Shown here: in pieces, positions 1 to 9,468 of the stretch | Numbering within the stretch: position 1 is the stretch's first letter | Layout of the letters: each line of letters opens with the position of its first letter | Origin: Herbaspirillum sp. RTI4 | GTDB taxonomy: Bacteria; Pseudomonadota; Gammaproteobacteria; Burkholderiales; Burkholderiaceae_D | NCBI RefSeq assembly: GCF_034313965.1 | Contig: NZ_JAVIWQ010000002.1 | Coordinates: 1,178,001 to 1,242,000 of the forward strand | Reading direction: 5' to 3' | Length of the DNA stretch: 64,000 nucleotides | Made by a program: the position numbers and the translations under genes | Notes under the pieces: model-generated | The model's database searches: none | Seen by the model: only the letters and a program-made list of their open reading frames with translations | What the model was told of the DNA's origin: nothing

Positions 1-133
1 CTTCGCCGTCCACGCCGTAATGCAGACCGCCATCGGTCAGCACGCCGTCGATATCGAAAATCATCAGTTTGACGCCAGCGGCGCGATGCATTGCATCGAT
101 GGAGGCCTTGCCGAATACAGTCGCGCGTGCCAT
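1..133 (-). CDS. kdsC: KdsC, 3-deoxy-D-manno-octulosonate 8-phosphate phosphatase (partial)
   Basis: Only the first 44 codons lie in the window; the gene runs off the left edge. The translated N-terminus reads MARATVFGKASIDAMHRAAG and is followed by the HAD-phosphatase motif I (IFDIDGVLTDG), whose first Asp is the nucleophile. KdsC dephosphorylates KDO-8-phosphate in the cytoplasm to give KDO for the LPS inner core. The ATG overlaps the TGA stop of kdsD by one base (TGATG), so the two genes are translationally coupled as consecutive steps of one pathway. The family assignment is strong despite truncation because motif I and the kdsD linkage agree. Confidence 0.88.
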   Translation of the reverse strand, partial: MARATVFGKASIDAMHRAAGVKLMIFDIDGVLTDGGLHYGVDGE

Positions 134-1170
134 CAGATCACCTTGGCGCGGGTCAGGTCATGGATGTGCAGCGCGCCGACCAGCCGGCCGGCGGTGTCGC
201 CCACCAGTAATTGATTGATGCGGTATTGCTCCATGACTTCCACGGCTTCGACCGCGAGTTGATCCTGACCGATCAGGCGCGGCTGCGGCTGCATCACGTC
301 GGCAATCAGCGCATGTTTGAAATCGACGCCGCGTTCCAGCAGTCGGCGCAGATCGCCATCGGTGAATACACCTATGGGTTTGAAGTCAGCGTCCACCACC
401 GCGGTCATGGCCATGCCCTTGCGGGTAATTTCCATGAGCGCGTCCGACAGCGACATCTCCGGCGTGACCGCAGGAATTTCGTCGCCGCTGCGCATGACGT
501 CGCGTACGCGGGTCAGCAGGCGGCGGCCCAGAGCGCCTCCGGGATGGGAGCGGGCAAAATCTTCTTCGCGGAAGCCGCGTGCGTCCAGCAAGGCCACTGC
601 CAGCGCATCGCCCATCGCCAGCGTGGCGGTGGTGCTGGCGGTCGGGGCCAGATTGAGGGGGCAGGCTTCCTGATCGACGCTGACATTCAAATGGGCGTCG
701 GCCAGTTGCGCCAGCGCGGAGTCGGGGTCGCCGGTCAGGGCAATCGATTTCGCGCCCATGCGCTTGATGAGGGGGACGATGGCCATCAATTCGGCGGTTT
801 CGCCGGAATTGGAGATGGCAATGACGACATCTTGCCCGGTCACCATGCCGAGGTCGCCGTGGGCGGCTTCGGCCGGGTGCATGAACAGCGCCGGCGTGCC
901 GGTGGAGGCCAGCGTGGCGGCGATTTTTCGCGCGATATGTCCGGATTTGCCTATGCCCGAGACGACCGCCCGGCCTTTGCAGTGATACAGCAGGCTGACG
1001 GCCGCGATAAAGGAAGCCGCGGCAGCGCTGCTATCGTCTACCAGACGGTGCTTCAGCGCCAGTACGGCGTCGGCTTCGATTTGCAGGGTGTCGCGGCCCA
1101 GTTGCAGCGCACGCAGCCCGGTTTCGGCAGAAAAGGGAGCGGCTGTTATTTTGTGATCGATTAAACTCAT
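133..1170 (-). CDS. kdsD: KdsD, arabinose-5-phosphate isomerase
   Basis: A 345-residue KpsF/GutQ-family enzyme that converts ribulose-5-phosphate to arabinose-5-phosphate, the first dedicated step of KDO synthesis. An N-terminal SIS domain (about residues 45-180) contains SGIGKSG (71-77), HPAEAAHGDLG (98-108) and SNSGET (120-125). HPGG follows at 209-212, and two CBS domains fill about 225-345. Length and domain order are typical of the family. It is followed by kdsC with a one-base overlap. No capsule genes are adjacent, so the housekeeping LPS paralogue (kdsD) is a better name than kpsF. Confidence 0.93.
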   Translation of the reverse strand: MSLIDHKITAAPFSAETGLRALQLGRDTLQIEADAVLALKHRLVDDSSAAAASFIAAVSLLYHCKGRAVVSGIGKSGHIARKIAATLASTGTPALFMHPAEAAHGDLGMVTGQDVVIAISNSGETAELMAIVPLIKRMGAKSIALTGDPDSALAQLADAHLNVSVDQEACPLNLAPTASTTATLAMGDALAVALLDARGFREEDFARSHPGGALGRRLLTRVRDVMRSGDEIPAVTPEMSLSDALMEITRKGMAMTAVVDADFKPIGVFTDGDLRRLLERGVDFKHALIADVMQPQPRLIGQDQLAVEAVEVMEQYRINQLLVGDTAGRLVGALHIHDLTRAKVI

Positions 1171-1287
1171 CCCGGGAGTATAAACGAATAAGAAAGCAAA
1201 AAACTTGCCAGTTACTTATCGTATTAATCGTAGTTTTTTAGTTTTACGTTTATTAAATATAAAAGGCCGCTGGCGTAAGTCCTGGTT

Positions 1288-2085
1288 TTACGGAAAAGTT
1301 GGCAGAGAGATATTCGGCAAGGCCGCTGAACGGGTTCCCGGGCGCGGTGCATTACTTTCGCCGTGATAGGCAAACACCACCGACGATTTGACGCGGTCGC
1401 TGGAATTTCTGCCTGCGGCATGAAACAAGCCGCTGTGAAACAGCACCACGTCGCCGGCCTCCAGTAACAAAGGCACGCCCAGAGCGAACAGCGCCTGATT
1501 GGCCGCCACTTCCGGCCGCAGAAAATCGAGATCGTCCATTTGTTCCGCTTGCAGCTTGAGCAGATGCGAGCCGGGAATAACGCTTAACCCGCCGTTTTCT
1601 GTCCGTTCTGCGCCGAGCGCCAGCCATACCGAAATCAGATCAGGCCGTTCGAACGACCAATAGCGGATGTCGCGATGCCAGCCGGTTGCCGTACCGAAAT
1701 CGGGGTGCTTGGTCATTACGCAATTATGGTGGGCGAGCGGCAGGCTGACCGGTTCCTCAAACAACTGCGTCAGTATGGCGACCAGCGCCGGGTCACTCGC
1801 CCAGTCGCGGAAGGCCGGATCGCGGTCGTAAGCCCCGCGCAGGCGGCGCACCGTGCGCCCGCCTTCACTGGTCAGCGACGCCGGTGCGCCGGGATAGCCC
1901 ACTTCGGCTTCATATTCCAGCGGCGCGACGGCGCGCTGCAAATGATCGGCAGTTACCGCCAGCATGCGTTCGCAGCTGGCAGCCGGTACCAGGCCGCGCA
2001 AAATCAGATAACCGTCGCGCCGGAAGTCGGCGAGACGTTCGGAGGACAGCAATGAGGACGGTAATGCGGGTGTAGCGGCAGACAT
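1288..2085 (-). CDS. Phytanoyl-CoA dioxygenase (PhyH) family protein
   Basis: A 265-residue cytoplasmic protein of the Fe(II)/2-oxoglutarate-dependent PhyH family. The facial triad is visible as H137 and D139 (GWHRDIRYW) with the distal His at H222 (LFHAAGRNSSD); R231 is a plausible 2-oxoglutarate carboxylate ligand. The start codon lies just beyond the uvrA stop on the same strand (15-base gap), so it may be transcribed with uvrA. The family hydroxylates many small molecules, and nothing in the neighbourhood identifies the substrate. Family assignment is good; the specific reaction is unknown. Confidence 0.8.
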   Translation of the reverse strand: MSAATPALPSSLLSSERLADFRRDGYLILRGLVPAASCERMLAVTADHLQRAVAPLEYEAEVGYPGAPASLTSEGGRTVRRLRGAYDRDPAFRDWASDPALVAILTQLFEEPVSLPLAHHNCVMTKHPDFGTATGWHRDIRYWSFERPDLISVWLALGAERTENGGLSVIPGSHLLKLQAEQMDDLDFLRPEVAANQALFALGVPLLLEAGDVVLFHSGLFHAAGRNSSDRVKSSVVFAYHGESNAPRPGTRSAALPNISLPTFP

Positions 2086-2099
2086 ACGCGTTTTCCGAT

Positions 2100-4955
2100 T
2101 TAGTGTTTTTTCTCAAGCAGCGGGGCCAGATACTTACCGGTGACGCTGTGCGGATTGAGTGCCACCTGCTCCGGCGTACCGGTCGCGATGATGAGACCGC
2201 CGCCCGCGCCGCCTTCGGGGCCCAGATCGATCAGCCAGTCGGCGGTTTTGATCACATCCAGATTGTGTTCGATGATGACCATGGTATTGCCCTGATCGCG
2301 CAAACGGTGGATGACTTTGAGCAGCAGGTCGATATCGTGGAAATGCAGACCGGTGGTTGGCTCATCCAGGATATACAGCGTGCGGCCGGTATCGCGCTTC
2401 GAGAGTTCCAGCGACAGCTTGACGCGCTGCGCTTCGCCGCCCGACAGCGTGGTGGCGCTCTGACCCAGCCGGATGTAGCCGAGGCCGACATCGAGCAGCG
2501 TGTGCAGCTTGCGCGCAATCAGTGGCACCGGTTTGAAAAAGACATGCGCTTCTTCAACCGTCATGGCCAGCACTTCGGTAATGTTTTTGCCCTTGTACTG
2601 CACTTCCAGCGTTTCGCGGTTGTAGCGCTTGCCGTGGCAGACGTCGCAGGGAACATACACGTCCGGCAGGAAGTGCATTTCTACCTTGATTACGCCGTCG
2701 CCCTGACAGGCTTCGCAGCGGCCGCCCTTGACGTTGAAAGAAAAACGTCCGGCCGAATAGCCGCGTTCTTTCGATGTTGGCACGGTGGCAAACAGGTCGC
2801 GGATAGGCGTGAACAGTCCGGTGTACGTCGCCGGATTGGAACGTGGCGTACGGCCGATAGGGGCCTGATCGACCGCAATCACCTTGTCGAAATGTTCCAG
2901 TCCGCCGATGCTTTCGTGCGCTGCCGGTTCCGCTTGCGATCCGTACAGATGGCGCGAGGCGGCCAGGTACAGCGTATCGTTGACCAGCGTCGATTTACCG
3001 GAACCGGAAACGCCGGTGATACAGGTCAGCAAGCCGACTGGCAGGACAAAATCGACATTCTTCAGATTGTTGCCGCTGGCACCGGTAATTTCCAGTTGCC
3101 GTTCGGGATCGGGCGCGGTACGGGTTTTGGGCACAGCGATAGAGAGACTGCCGTTGAGGTATTTGGCGGTGAGCGACTTCTTGCTTTTCAGGATATCTTC
3201 CAGCGTCCCCTGCGCGATGATTTCGCCGCCATGCACGCCGGCGCCCAGACCCATGTCGACCACGTAGTCGGCGGTGCGGATGGCGTCTTCGTCATGCTCG
3301 ACGACCAGCACGCTGTTGCCGATATCGCGCAAATGCTTGAGCGTTTCGATCAGGCGGTCGTTATCGCGCTGATGCAGGCCGATGGACGGTTCGTCCAGCA
3401 CATACATCACGCCGGTCAGGCCGGAACCGATCTGCGAGGCCAGCCGGATGCGCTGCGCTTCGCCGCCGGACAGGGTATCGGCGCTGCGTTCCAGCGACAG
3501 ATAATCAAGACCGACGTTATTGAGGAAGGTCAGGCGCGAGATGATTTCCTTGACGATGCGGTCGGCGATTTCTTTTTTAGCGCCGGTCAGCTTGAGCTTT
3601 TGGAAAAACTCCAGCGTTTGCCGCAAAGGCATAGCGGCCACTTCATAAATCGCACGCTCCTGGCGACCAGTGCCGACCTTGACGAAGCGCGCTTCCACCC
3701 GCAGACGAGCGCCGTGGCAGGACGGACATTCCTTTTCATTGATGAACTTGGCCAGTTCTTCCTTGACGGCCACCGAATCCGTTTCGCGGTAGCGGCGCTG
3801 CAAATTGACGACGATGCCTTCAAAGGCGTGTTCGCGAATCACGGCGCGGCCGCGCTCGTTGACGTAGCTGAACGGCACCAGTTGCTTGCCGGAACCGTAC
3901 AGCACCACTTCCTGTGCTTTGGCAGGCAGTTTTTCAAAGGGCGTATCGAGTTCGAATTCGTAGAAGCTGGCCAGATTGGACAGCATCTGGAAATAAAACT
4001 GGTTGCGTCTATCCCAGCCCTTGACCGCGCCGCTGGCCAGCGACAGGTTAGGGAAGGCGACGATGCGTTTAGGATCGAAGAATTCGATGTGGCCGAGACC
4101 ATCGCATTCGGGGCATGCGCCCATAGGATTGTTGAAGGAAAACAAGCGCGGCTCCAGCTCTTGCAGCGAGTAGCCGCAGGCCGAGCAGGCGAATTTATTG
4201 GAAAAAACGAGTTCCTTGCCGCTATCCATTTCCAGCACGATAGCGCGACCATCCGCCAGCCGCAGCGAGGTTTCAAAACTCTCCGCCAGCCGCTGTTTTA
4301 CTTCCGCATTGACCTTGACGCGATCTACCACCACGTCGATGGTGTGTTTTTCCGTTTTCTTCAGTTTCGGTAAATCGTCGGCTTCGTAGATTTTCCCGAC
4401 GCCGGTGCCGCTCTGGATACGGAAACGGACGAAACCTTGCGCCTGCATCTGTTCAAACAGATCGACATGCTCGCCCTTGCGGTTGGCCACGACCGGTGCG
4501 AGGATCATCAGCTTGGTATCTTCTGGCATCGCCAGCACGGCATCGACCATTTGCGACACCGACTGCGCGGCCAGCGCGTTTTCCGGGTGATCCGGGCAAT
4601 AGGGCGTGCCGACGCGGGCATACAGCAGTCGCAGGTAATCGTGGATTTCGGTCACGGTGCCGACGGTCGAGCGGGGATTGTGCGAGGTGGCTTTTTGTTC
4701 AATCGAAATGGCCGGCGACAAGCCTTCTATCAGGTCAACATCCGGCTTTTCCATCAATTGCAAAAATTGCCGCGCGTAAGACGACAGCGATTCAACGTAG
4801 CGCCGCTGACCTTCCGCGTACAGGGTGTCGAACGCCAGCGATGATTTGCCCGAACCGGACAGCCCGGTAATGACGACCAGCTTGTTGCGGGGTAAATCGA
4901 GGTTGATATTTTTCAGATTGTGCGTGCGGGCGCCGCGAATGCGAATTTCTTCCAT
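2100..4955 (-). CDS. uvrA: UvrA, excinuclease ABC subunit A
   Basis: DNA damage-recognition ATPase of nucleotide excision repair, 951 residues with the chosen start. It has two ABC modules: first Walker [10 protein letters not shown] at residues 31-39, second GVSGSGKST near 645, and two LSGGEAQR signature motifs. Zinc-binding Cys pairs occur at about 257-286 (CSAC, CPEC) and about 748-771 (CEAC, CDVC). The frame stays open for 51 more codons upstream (to 5108), but the family N-terminus begins [15 protein letters not shown], so the internal ATG at 4955 is preferred. The upstream leader is poor in Shine-Dalgarno sequence. E. coli UvrA is 940 residues. Confidence 0.96.
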   Translation of the reverse strand: MEEIRIRGARTHNLKNINLDLPRNKLVVITGLSGSGKSSLAFDTLYAEGQRRYVESLSSYARQFLQLMEKPDVDLIEGLSPAISIEQKATSHNPRSTVGTVTEIHDYLRLLYARVGTPYCPDHPENALAAQSVSQMVDAVLAMPEDTKLMILAPVVANRKGEHVDLFEQMQAQGFVRFRIQSGTGVGKIYEADDLPKLKKTEKHTIDVVVDRVKVNAEVKQRLAESFETSLRLADGRAIVLEMDSGKELVFSNKFACSACGYSLQELEPRLFSFNNPMGACPECDGLGHIEFFDPKRIVAFPNLSLASGAVKGWDRRNQFYFQMLSNLASFYEFELDTPFEKLPAKAQEVVLYGSGKQLVPFSYVNERGRAVIREHAFEGIVVNLQRRYRETDSVAVKEELAKFINEKECPSCHGARLRVEARFVKVGTGRQERAIYEVAAMPLRQTLEFFQKLKLTGAKKEIADRIVKEIISRLTFLNNVGLDYLSLERSADTLSGGEAQRIRLASQIGSGLTGVMYVLDEPSIGLHQRDNDRLIETLKHLRDIGNSVLVVEHDEDAIRTADYVVDMGLGAGVHGGEIIAQGTLEDILKSKKSLTAKYLNGSLSIAVPKTRTAPDPERQLEITGASGNNLKNVDFVLPVGLLTCITGVSGSGKSTLVNDTLYLAASRHLYGSQAEPAAHESIGGLEHFDKVIAVDQAPIGRTPRSNPATYTGLFTPIRDLFATVPTSKERGYSAGRFSFNVKGGRCEACQGDGVIKVEMHFLPDVYVPCDVCHGKRYNRETLEVQYKGKNITEVLAMTVEEAHVFFKPVPLIARKLHTLLDVGLGYIRLGQSATTLSGGEAQRVKLSLELSKRDTGRTLYILDEPTTGLHFHDIDLLLKVIHRLRDQGNTMVIIEHNLDVIKTADWLIDLGPEGGAGGGLIIATGTPEQVALNPHSVTGKYLAPLLEKKH

Positions 4956-5116
4956 GGATGCTTTCAGCTTGAGTTTTCCAGAGGCGGAAAAAGCCGCCAA
5001 TGACAATAATGGAACAGAGTGCCGCGATCCTGGCTGGAGGAGCGAACCCGGTACTATATCAGGTGTGGCTGGTCGCTGTGGGATGGGGCAAAGCGCGGGG
5101 AGGGGCATCGCGATGT

Positions 5117-5152
5117 GACCGTGCCTTTGACCGTGCCTTTATCGCGCCTTTG
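5117..5152. repeat. Short tandem repeat, about 12-bp unit
   Basis: Two perfect copies of GACCGTGCCTTT followed by a degenerate third (ATCGCGCCTTT) in the gap between divergent uvrA and the GT39 gene. A second near-duplication (ACTGGATTGATGCTGGATT) lies about 40 bases further on. One of several 10-12-bp tandem repeats in intergenic gaps of this window. Confidence 0.7.
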
Positions 5153-5372
5153 ATGCCGGCAGTGTGACAATGGGTATCATCGTCCTGGTACTGGATTGAT
5201 GCTGGATTGGCGGCGTGACACCTGATTTCTCTCTGATCCTCCGCAGGCAGCAGAAAATTGCGCCTGATTCCGCCCGTAAGACGTGAAATGCCCCGTATGC
5301 CAATATAATGTCAGCAGTCCTGCGTCCCGAACGCATCCCGAATGCATCCTGTTTTCGTCGAAACCCATTTCC

Positions 5373-7007
5373 ATGCCGTCATTGCCAAAGATTTCCTCCG
5401 CTCGCACTGACCGCCTCCACGCCTCCTGGCGCGCACGTTTTTCGCCGGACGCCACCTCGCTGGTACTGCTGGTGCTGCTGCTATTGGCGGCGCATTTGTT
5501 GCTATGGACTTTGCTGACCGGCATCAGCCATCGCTCGCCCGACCTGGACAACATGGAAGAACTGGTCTGGGGCAGCGTTATCGAGTGGGGCTACTACAAG
5601 CACCCGCCCCTGCCGTCATGGATCATTTACGGGCTGACCAGCGTATTCGGCCGCTCGGTCTGGGTAACTTTTTTTGCCGGGCAACTGAGCGTGGTGCTGT
5701 CGCTATGGATGGTGTGGCGACTCGGATGCGAAATGACTTCGCAGAAAAATGCGCTGATAGCGACGTTACTGATCATGCCGATCACCTACTACACGACCCG
5801 CGGCCTGATTTCCAATCACAACACCTTGCAGTTGTGGAGCATTGCCGGATGTATCTGGATGTTCTACCGCTCCTGGCGCTACGAGCGCATGCGCGACTGG
5901 CTGGGCCTGGGGATTTTTTGCGGCATCGCGCTCTTGTCGAAATACAGCGTGGTAGTGCAGTTCGCGGTGTTCTTCCTGTTCCTGTTGATCGACGGTCGTC
6001 TGCGCTATGCCCGGGTATGGAAAGGCATCGCGCTGGCCGCCGCACCGCTGTTGCTGATGATGCTGCCGCATGTGCTCTGGTTGCAGCGGCAGGTGATGAC
6101 CCCGGTGGGCTATGCCAGCGAATCGCTGACACGGGAAAGCACTCGTCTGGAAAATCTGGAAATGGTGCTCGACATGCTGACCACCACTCTGGCTCGACTG
6201 GCACCGATGCTGCTGGCCTTGCTGGTGATTGTCTGGTGGCAGCGGCGGCGCATATCGGCCGCACTGGCTACCGATGCCCCAGCCGGGCGCGGCATCCGCC
6301 TCAGCGAGAGCCTGCGCCCTGAAGACCGCAAATTCATTTTGCTGGTGGGATTAGGCCCCTTGGTCTTGACGCTGGTGGCAGTGCTGATCCTGAAGGCCCC
6401 CCTGATTGCCGACTGGACTACCAGTTATTACATGCTGTTCGGCTTTTTTGCATTCTGGTGCCTGAACGCTGACCGACCCGGTACTGGCAAACCCACGAGC
6501 AGCGCGCTGCTGCGCATTTGCCTGACTGTCATCGTGACCATCCAATTGTGTACCGTCATCGGGTATGCGCTGGTACGCGGGCCTTTGTCGGATATGTTCG
6601 GTTACGCCACGCGCGCCAATTTTCCGGGGGAGGACATTTCCCTCGCCATGCAGCAGGAGTGGCGCAGTCATGTGAATACGCCCCTGACACTGGTGGCCTC
6701 CGATACCTGGCTGGGCGGCAATATCGCCGTACACGCCAGCCGCGACGTCCGAGTGCTGATCGACGGTGATGTGGAAAAATCGCAATGGGTAACCGCAGAG
6801 CAGGCAGCCTCTTGCGGCATGTTGCTGGCGCTCAATCGCAGCGACGATGCCGCCGATGGCATCCCCCCGAAAGTGGAAGAATTGATGTTGCAAGCCAAGT
6901 GGCGCGGCACTTTGCAATTGCCCGCTACCCGCAAGATGGATGGCCCGCAAGTGATCGTGGAGTGGGGCATCATTGCCCCGACCGCTGCCTGCCGGCCCGG
7001 CACCTGA
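5373..7007 (+). CDS. ArnT-like glycosyltransferase family 39 membrane protein
   Basis: A 544-residue polytopic membrane protein of the PMT_2/ArnT family, which transfers sugars from undecaprenyl phosphate at the periplasmic face. Near the N-terminus a hydrophobic segment is followed by the family's acidic loop (SPDLDNMEELVWG) and then the YKHPPLPSW motif. Many further hydrophobic segments follow, and a soluble C-terminal domain ends the protein. The frame is open from 5283, but the ATG at 5373 (MPSLPKISS) gives a more typical N-terminus. It heads an operon with GT2, GtrA-like and YdjC-like genes, which points to lipid A amino-sugar transfer (LgmB/FlmK-like) rather than L-Ara4N, because no arn genes are present. 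Confidence 0.82.
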   Translation: MPSLPKISSARTDRLHASWRARFSPDATSLVLLVLLLLAAHLLLWTLLTGISHRSPDLDNMEELVWGSVIEWGYYKHPPLPSWIIYGLTSVFGRSVWVTFFAGQLSVVLSLWMVWRLGCEMTSQKNALIATLLIMPITYYTTRGLISNHNTLQLWSIAGCIWMFYRSWRYERMRDWLGLGIFCGIALLSKYSVVVQFAVFFLFLLIDGRLRYARVWKGIALAAAPLLLMMLPHVLWLQRQVMTPVGYASESLTRESTRLENLEMVLDMLTTTLARLAPMLLALLVIVWWQRRRISAALATDAPAGRGIRLSESLRPEDRKFILLVGLGPLVLTLVAVLILKAPLIADWTTSYYMLFGFFAFWCLNADRPGTGKPTSSALLRICLTVIVTIQLCTVIGYALVRGPLSDMFGYATRANFPGEDISLAMQQEWRSHVNTPLTLVASDTWLGGNIAVHASRDVRVLIDGDVEKSQWVTAEQAASCGMLLALNRSDDAADGIPPKVEELMLQAKWRGTLQLPATRKMDGPQVIVEWGIIAPTAACRPGT

Positions 7008-7045
7008 AGTAGATGATTGCCGCACTCACCTGATCAACCGACGCA

Positions 7046-8083
7046 ATGACGCCCATGACCGAGACCTCCTCCGCCCTTTTTTCGCCACGTCCGCAGCCAG
7101 CCTGCATTTCCTGCGTGCTGCCGGCTTTCAACGAATCGGCCCATTTGTCCGCTTTTCTGGGCGATCTGCAACGTACTCTGAGTACGCTGGCCACGACTTA
7201 TGAAATCATCGTCGTCAACGATGGCAGCAGCGACGCCACCGATGAAGTGATGCGTGCCCATTTGTCGCAACCGGGCATTCGTTATCTGAGCCTGTCGCGC
7301 AATTTCGGCAAGGAAGCCGCGCTGACCGCAGGCATCGACTGCGCGCGCGGCGATGCGGTGATTCTGATGGATGCCGATTATCAGCATCCGCTGGAATTGC
7401 TGCCGCAAATGGTCGGCCTGTGGCGTACCGGTTACGACATGGTGTACGGCGTGATTGCCGACCGCCGCGATGAGTCCCTGCTCAAGCGCTGGGGCACCAA
7501 TCTGTTTTACCGCATCATGGAAAGCGGCACGTCCATCAATATTCCGCGTAACGCCGGCGATTTTCGTCTGATGGACAGGCGCGTGGTGGCGGCCTTGCGC
7601 CAACTGAGCGAACGCAACCGCTTCATGAAGGGTTTGTACGCGTGGGTTGGTTTCAATAGCGTGGCGCTGCCCTTCGTGCCACATGCACGCGCGACCGGCG
7701 TTTCCAGTTTCGGACTGCGTGGTCTGGGTCGTCTGGCGCTGTCAGGGCTGACGGCGTTTACCACCTTGCCGTTGCGGATATGGAGCGCAGTGGGCGCGGT
7801 GATTTCGCTGATCTCCATGTTGTATGCGCTGGAAATCGTGGTGGAAACGGTCTTTTTCGGCAATCCAACGGCGGGTTGGTCCACGCTGGCGGTCGGCCTG
7901 ATGTTTTTCTCGGGAGTGCAACTGATTTCCATCGGCATTCTCGGCGAATACATGGGCCGCATCTACGATGAAGTCAAACGCCGTCCGTTGTATCTGGTCG
8001 CGCAGGATGTCGACAATGGCATGGCGGCCGGGGCAGAAATCAGCGATGCAGAGCATAGGCAAGGTGACGATGCGCGCTCCTGA
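7046..8083 (+). CDS. Polyprenyl-phosphate glycosyltransferase, GT2 (GtrB/ArnC/LgmA-like)
   Basis: A 345-residue GT2 enzyme of the DPM1/GtrB type that loads a sugar onto undecaprenyl phosphate on the cytoplasmic side. Visible are the N-terminal fold (SCVLPAFNESAHL), the nucleotide-binding VNDGSSDATDE, the metal-binding DADYQHP, and NAGDFRLMDRRVV further on. Two hydrophobic segments near the C-terminus (about 245-320) match the membrane anchors of this family. It follows the GT39 gene by 38 bases. ATG codons at 7046 and 7055 are both possible starts. In the proposed pathway it would make undecaprenyl-phosphate-N-acetyl-hexosamine; substrate is inferred from context only. Confidence 0.85.
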   Translation: MTPMTETSSALFSPRPQPACISCVLPAFNESAHLSAFLGDLQRTLSTLATTYEIIVVNDGSSDATDEVMRAHLSQPGIRYLSLSRNFGKEAALTAGIDCARGDAVILMDADYQHPLELLPQMVGLWRTGYDMVYGVIADRRDESLLKRWGTNLFYRIMESGTSINIPRNAGDFRLMDRRVVAALRQLSERNRFMKGLYAWVGFNSVALPFVPHARATGVSSFGLRGLGRLALSGLTAFTTLPLRIWSAVGAVISLISMLYALEIVVETVFFGNPTAGWSTLAVGLMFFSGVQLISIGILGEYMGRIYDEVKRRPLYLVAQDVDNGMAAGAEISDAEHRQGDDARS

Positions 8084-8510
8084 AGTATTGCGGCTGCTGC
8101 GCTTCGGCATCATTGGCGCGGGCGCGGCGGCGATTCATTATGCGACGGTGGTTGCTTTGGTCGAGACGCTGGCGGTCGCGCCGCTGGTGGCCAATGTCGC
8201 CGGTTTTGCGCTGGCATTCTGGTGCAGTTTTTTCGGTCATCGGCACTGGACCTTCGGCGATCATCAGGTGGTCAGCGAAGGCGCATCGGCGCGCCGCTTT
8301 TTAATGACGGCGCTATTCGGTTTCGCACTCAATGAAGGTCTGTTTTATCTGCTGCTGCATGTGGCAGCGCTGCGCTATGAGTGGGCGCTGGCGATTGCCG
8401 TCGTGGTGGTGGCAGGCGTGACGTATGTGCTGAGTCGGCTGTGGGCGTTCCGGCGGGTGGCGGTCGTTACTCACTCAGTTTCGTCTGATCTGCCGGGTGA
8501 TGACGCATGA
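8070..8510 (+). CDS. GtrA-like membrane protein (putative flippase)
   Basis: A small protein of 146 residues with four hydrophobic segments, typical of the GtrA family that is thought to help flip polyprenyl-phosphate-linked sugars. Family-typical features are RFGIIGAGAAAIHY at the N-terminus and FWCSFFGHRHWTF after the second segment. The start at 8070 overlaps the end of the GT2 gene by 14 bases; an alternative ATG is at 8046. The stop overlaps the next gene's start (ATGA). Position between the loading and deacetylating enzymes fits a flippase of the same lipid-linked sugar (LgmD-like). Confidence 0.75.
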   Translation: MRAPEVLRLLRFGIIGAGAAAIHYATVVALVETLAVAPLVANVAGFALAFWCSFFGHRHWTFGDHQVVSEGASARRFLMTALFGFALNEGLFYLLLHVAALRYEWALAIAVVVVAGVTYVLSRLWAFRRVAVVTHSVSSDLPGDDA

Positions 8511-9316
8511 TGGCGCCGATTCCTATCGCCCTGTGCGCTGACGATTACGCGCAGAACGCCGGTGTCGATGCTGCCGTGTGCGACTTGCTGCATCAGCAGC
8601 GTTTGAGCGCCACCAGTTGTTTTAGCACCGCACCGCGCTGGCTGTCGCATGCCGCACCGGCCCTGCGTGAGCTGCCAAGAACCGGACGCGCCGATATCGG
8701 CTTGCATTTCAATCTGACCGAAGGTTTCGGTCAGCCCTCTCCGTTTGGTTTGTCGCCGCTGATTTTGCGTAGTTTTATGCACGCGCTCGACCGCGACTGG
8801 CTCACGCGCACCTTGCATGCGCAACTCGATGCGTTCGAGATGGGCTGGGGCGGCGCGCCCGACTTTATCGATGGCCACCAGCATGTGCATCAATTGCCGC
8901 TCGTGCGTCAGGTGCTGTTGCAGGTGGTGCAGCAACGCTATGCCGGTCAGCCGCTGTGGATACGCAATACCCTGCCGGCCGATCTGCGCTGGGGCGGCAA
9001 GTCGCGCATTTTGCAATGGCTGGGCGGGGCGGCACTGGCGCGTGATCTGCAACGTGCGGGACTGCATAGCAATCGCGGATTTGCCGGGGTGTACGGTTTC
9101 GACCGGTCCGATTACGATGCCTGCTTCGCCGGCTGGTTAAAGGCGGCTGCGCCGGGCATGCTGATCATGTGCCATCCTGCGACTGAAATACACGGCGGCG
9201 ATCCTATCGCCGCGCAGCGGCTGGTCGAATATCGCTTCCTGCGCTCGCCTGAATTTACTGCAATGCTGGCCAGCGCAGGGGTACATCTTGCTCCCTTGTC
9301 TTCCTTGCGCGGATAG
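8507..9316 (+). CDS. YdjC/ChbG-family carbohydrate deacetylase (LgmC/NaxD/HpnK-like)
   Basis: A 269-residue YdjC-superfamily deacetylase. Metal-binding motifs are present: CADDYAQN near the N-terminus (paired Asp), GLHFNLTEG in the middle and DGHQHVHQLP with the catalytic His cluster. In Francisella NaxD and Bordetella LgmC, homologous enzymes remove the acetyl group from undecaprenyl-phosphate-linked GalNAc or GlcNAc before ArnT-like transfer to lipid A. Start overlaps the upstream stop by four bases; a second ATG follows immediately. HpnK, a hopanoid-cluster member of the same superfamily, is less likely because no hpn genes are present. Confidence 0.82.
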   Translation: MMAPIPIALCADDYAQNAGVDAAVCDLLHQQRLSATSCFSTAPRWLSHAAPALRELPRTGRADIGLHFNLTEGFGQPSPFGLSPLILRSFMHALDRDWLTRTLHAQLDAFEMGWGGAPDFIDGHQHVHQLPLVRQVLLQVVQQRYAGQPLWIRNTLPADLRWGGKSRILQWLGGAALARDLQRAGLHSNRGFAGVYGFDRSDYDACFAGWLKAAAPGMLIMCHPATEIHGGDPIAAQRLVEYRFLRSPEFTAMLASAGVHLAPLSSLRG

Positions 9317-9346
9317 CGCTATCTGCATGGATTTCGGCATTGGTAT

Positions 9347-9378
9347 CGGCAGTGACGCCGGCAGTGATGCCGGCAGTC
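9347..9378. repeat. Short tandem repeat, 12-bp unit
   Basis: About 2.5 copies of CGGCAGTGA(C/T)GC in the spacer between the deacetylase gene and the following MFS gene. Confidence 0.65.
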
Positions 9379-9468
9379 AACTCCACAGTGCTACCATCCC
9401 GTGGCTGGCATAGGCCGCCACCGGCGCGGCAACGCTCCTTTCCCTCATCCGCTTTTACCTGTCTGTTC

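Noticed and set aside
2103..4373. 756-codon open frame antisense to uvrA
   Set aside because: Shadow of a long GC-rich gene; composition is not protein-like (Ala/Arg/Gln/His-rich) and it lies wholly within uvrA.
5283..5372. N-terminal extension of the GT39 gene with two Cys (CPVCQY)
   Set aside because: The CxxC looks tempting, but the ATG at 5373 fits the family N-terminus and the extension is not membrane-like.
5373..7007. arnT of an L-Ara4N operon
   Set aside because: arnB, arnA and arnD are not present; the YdjC-family deacetylase fits the hexosamine pathway better.
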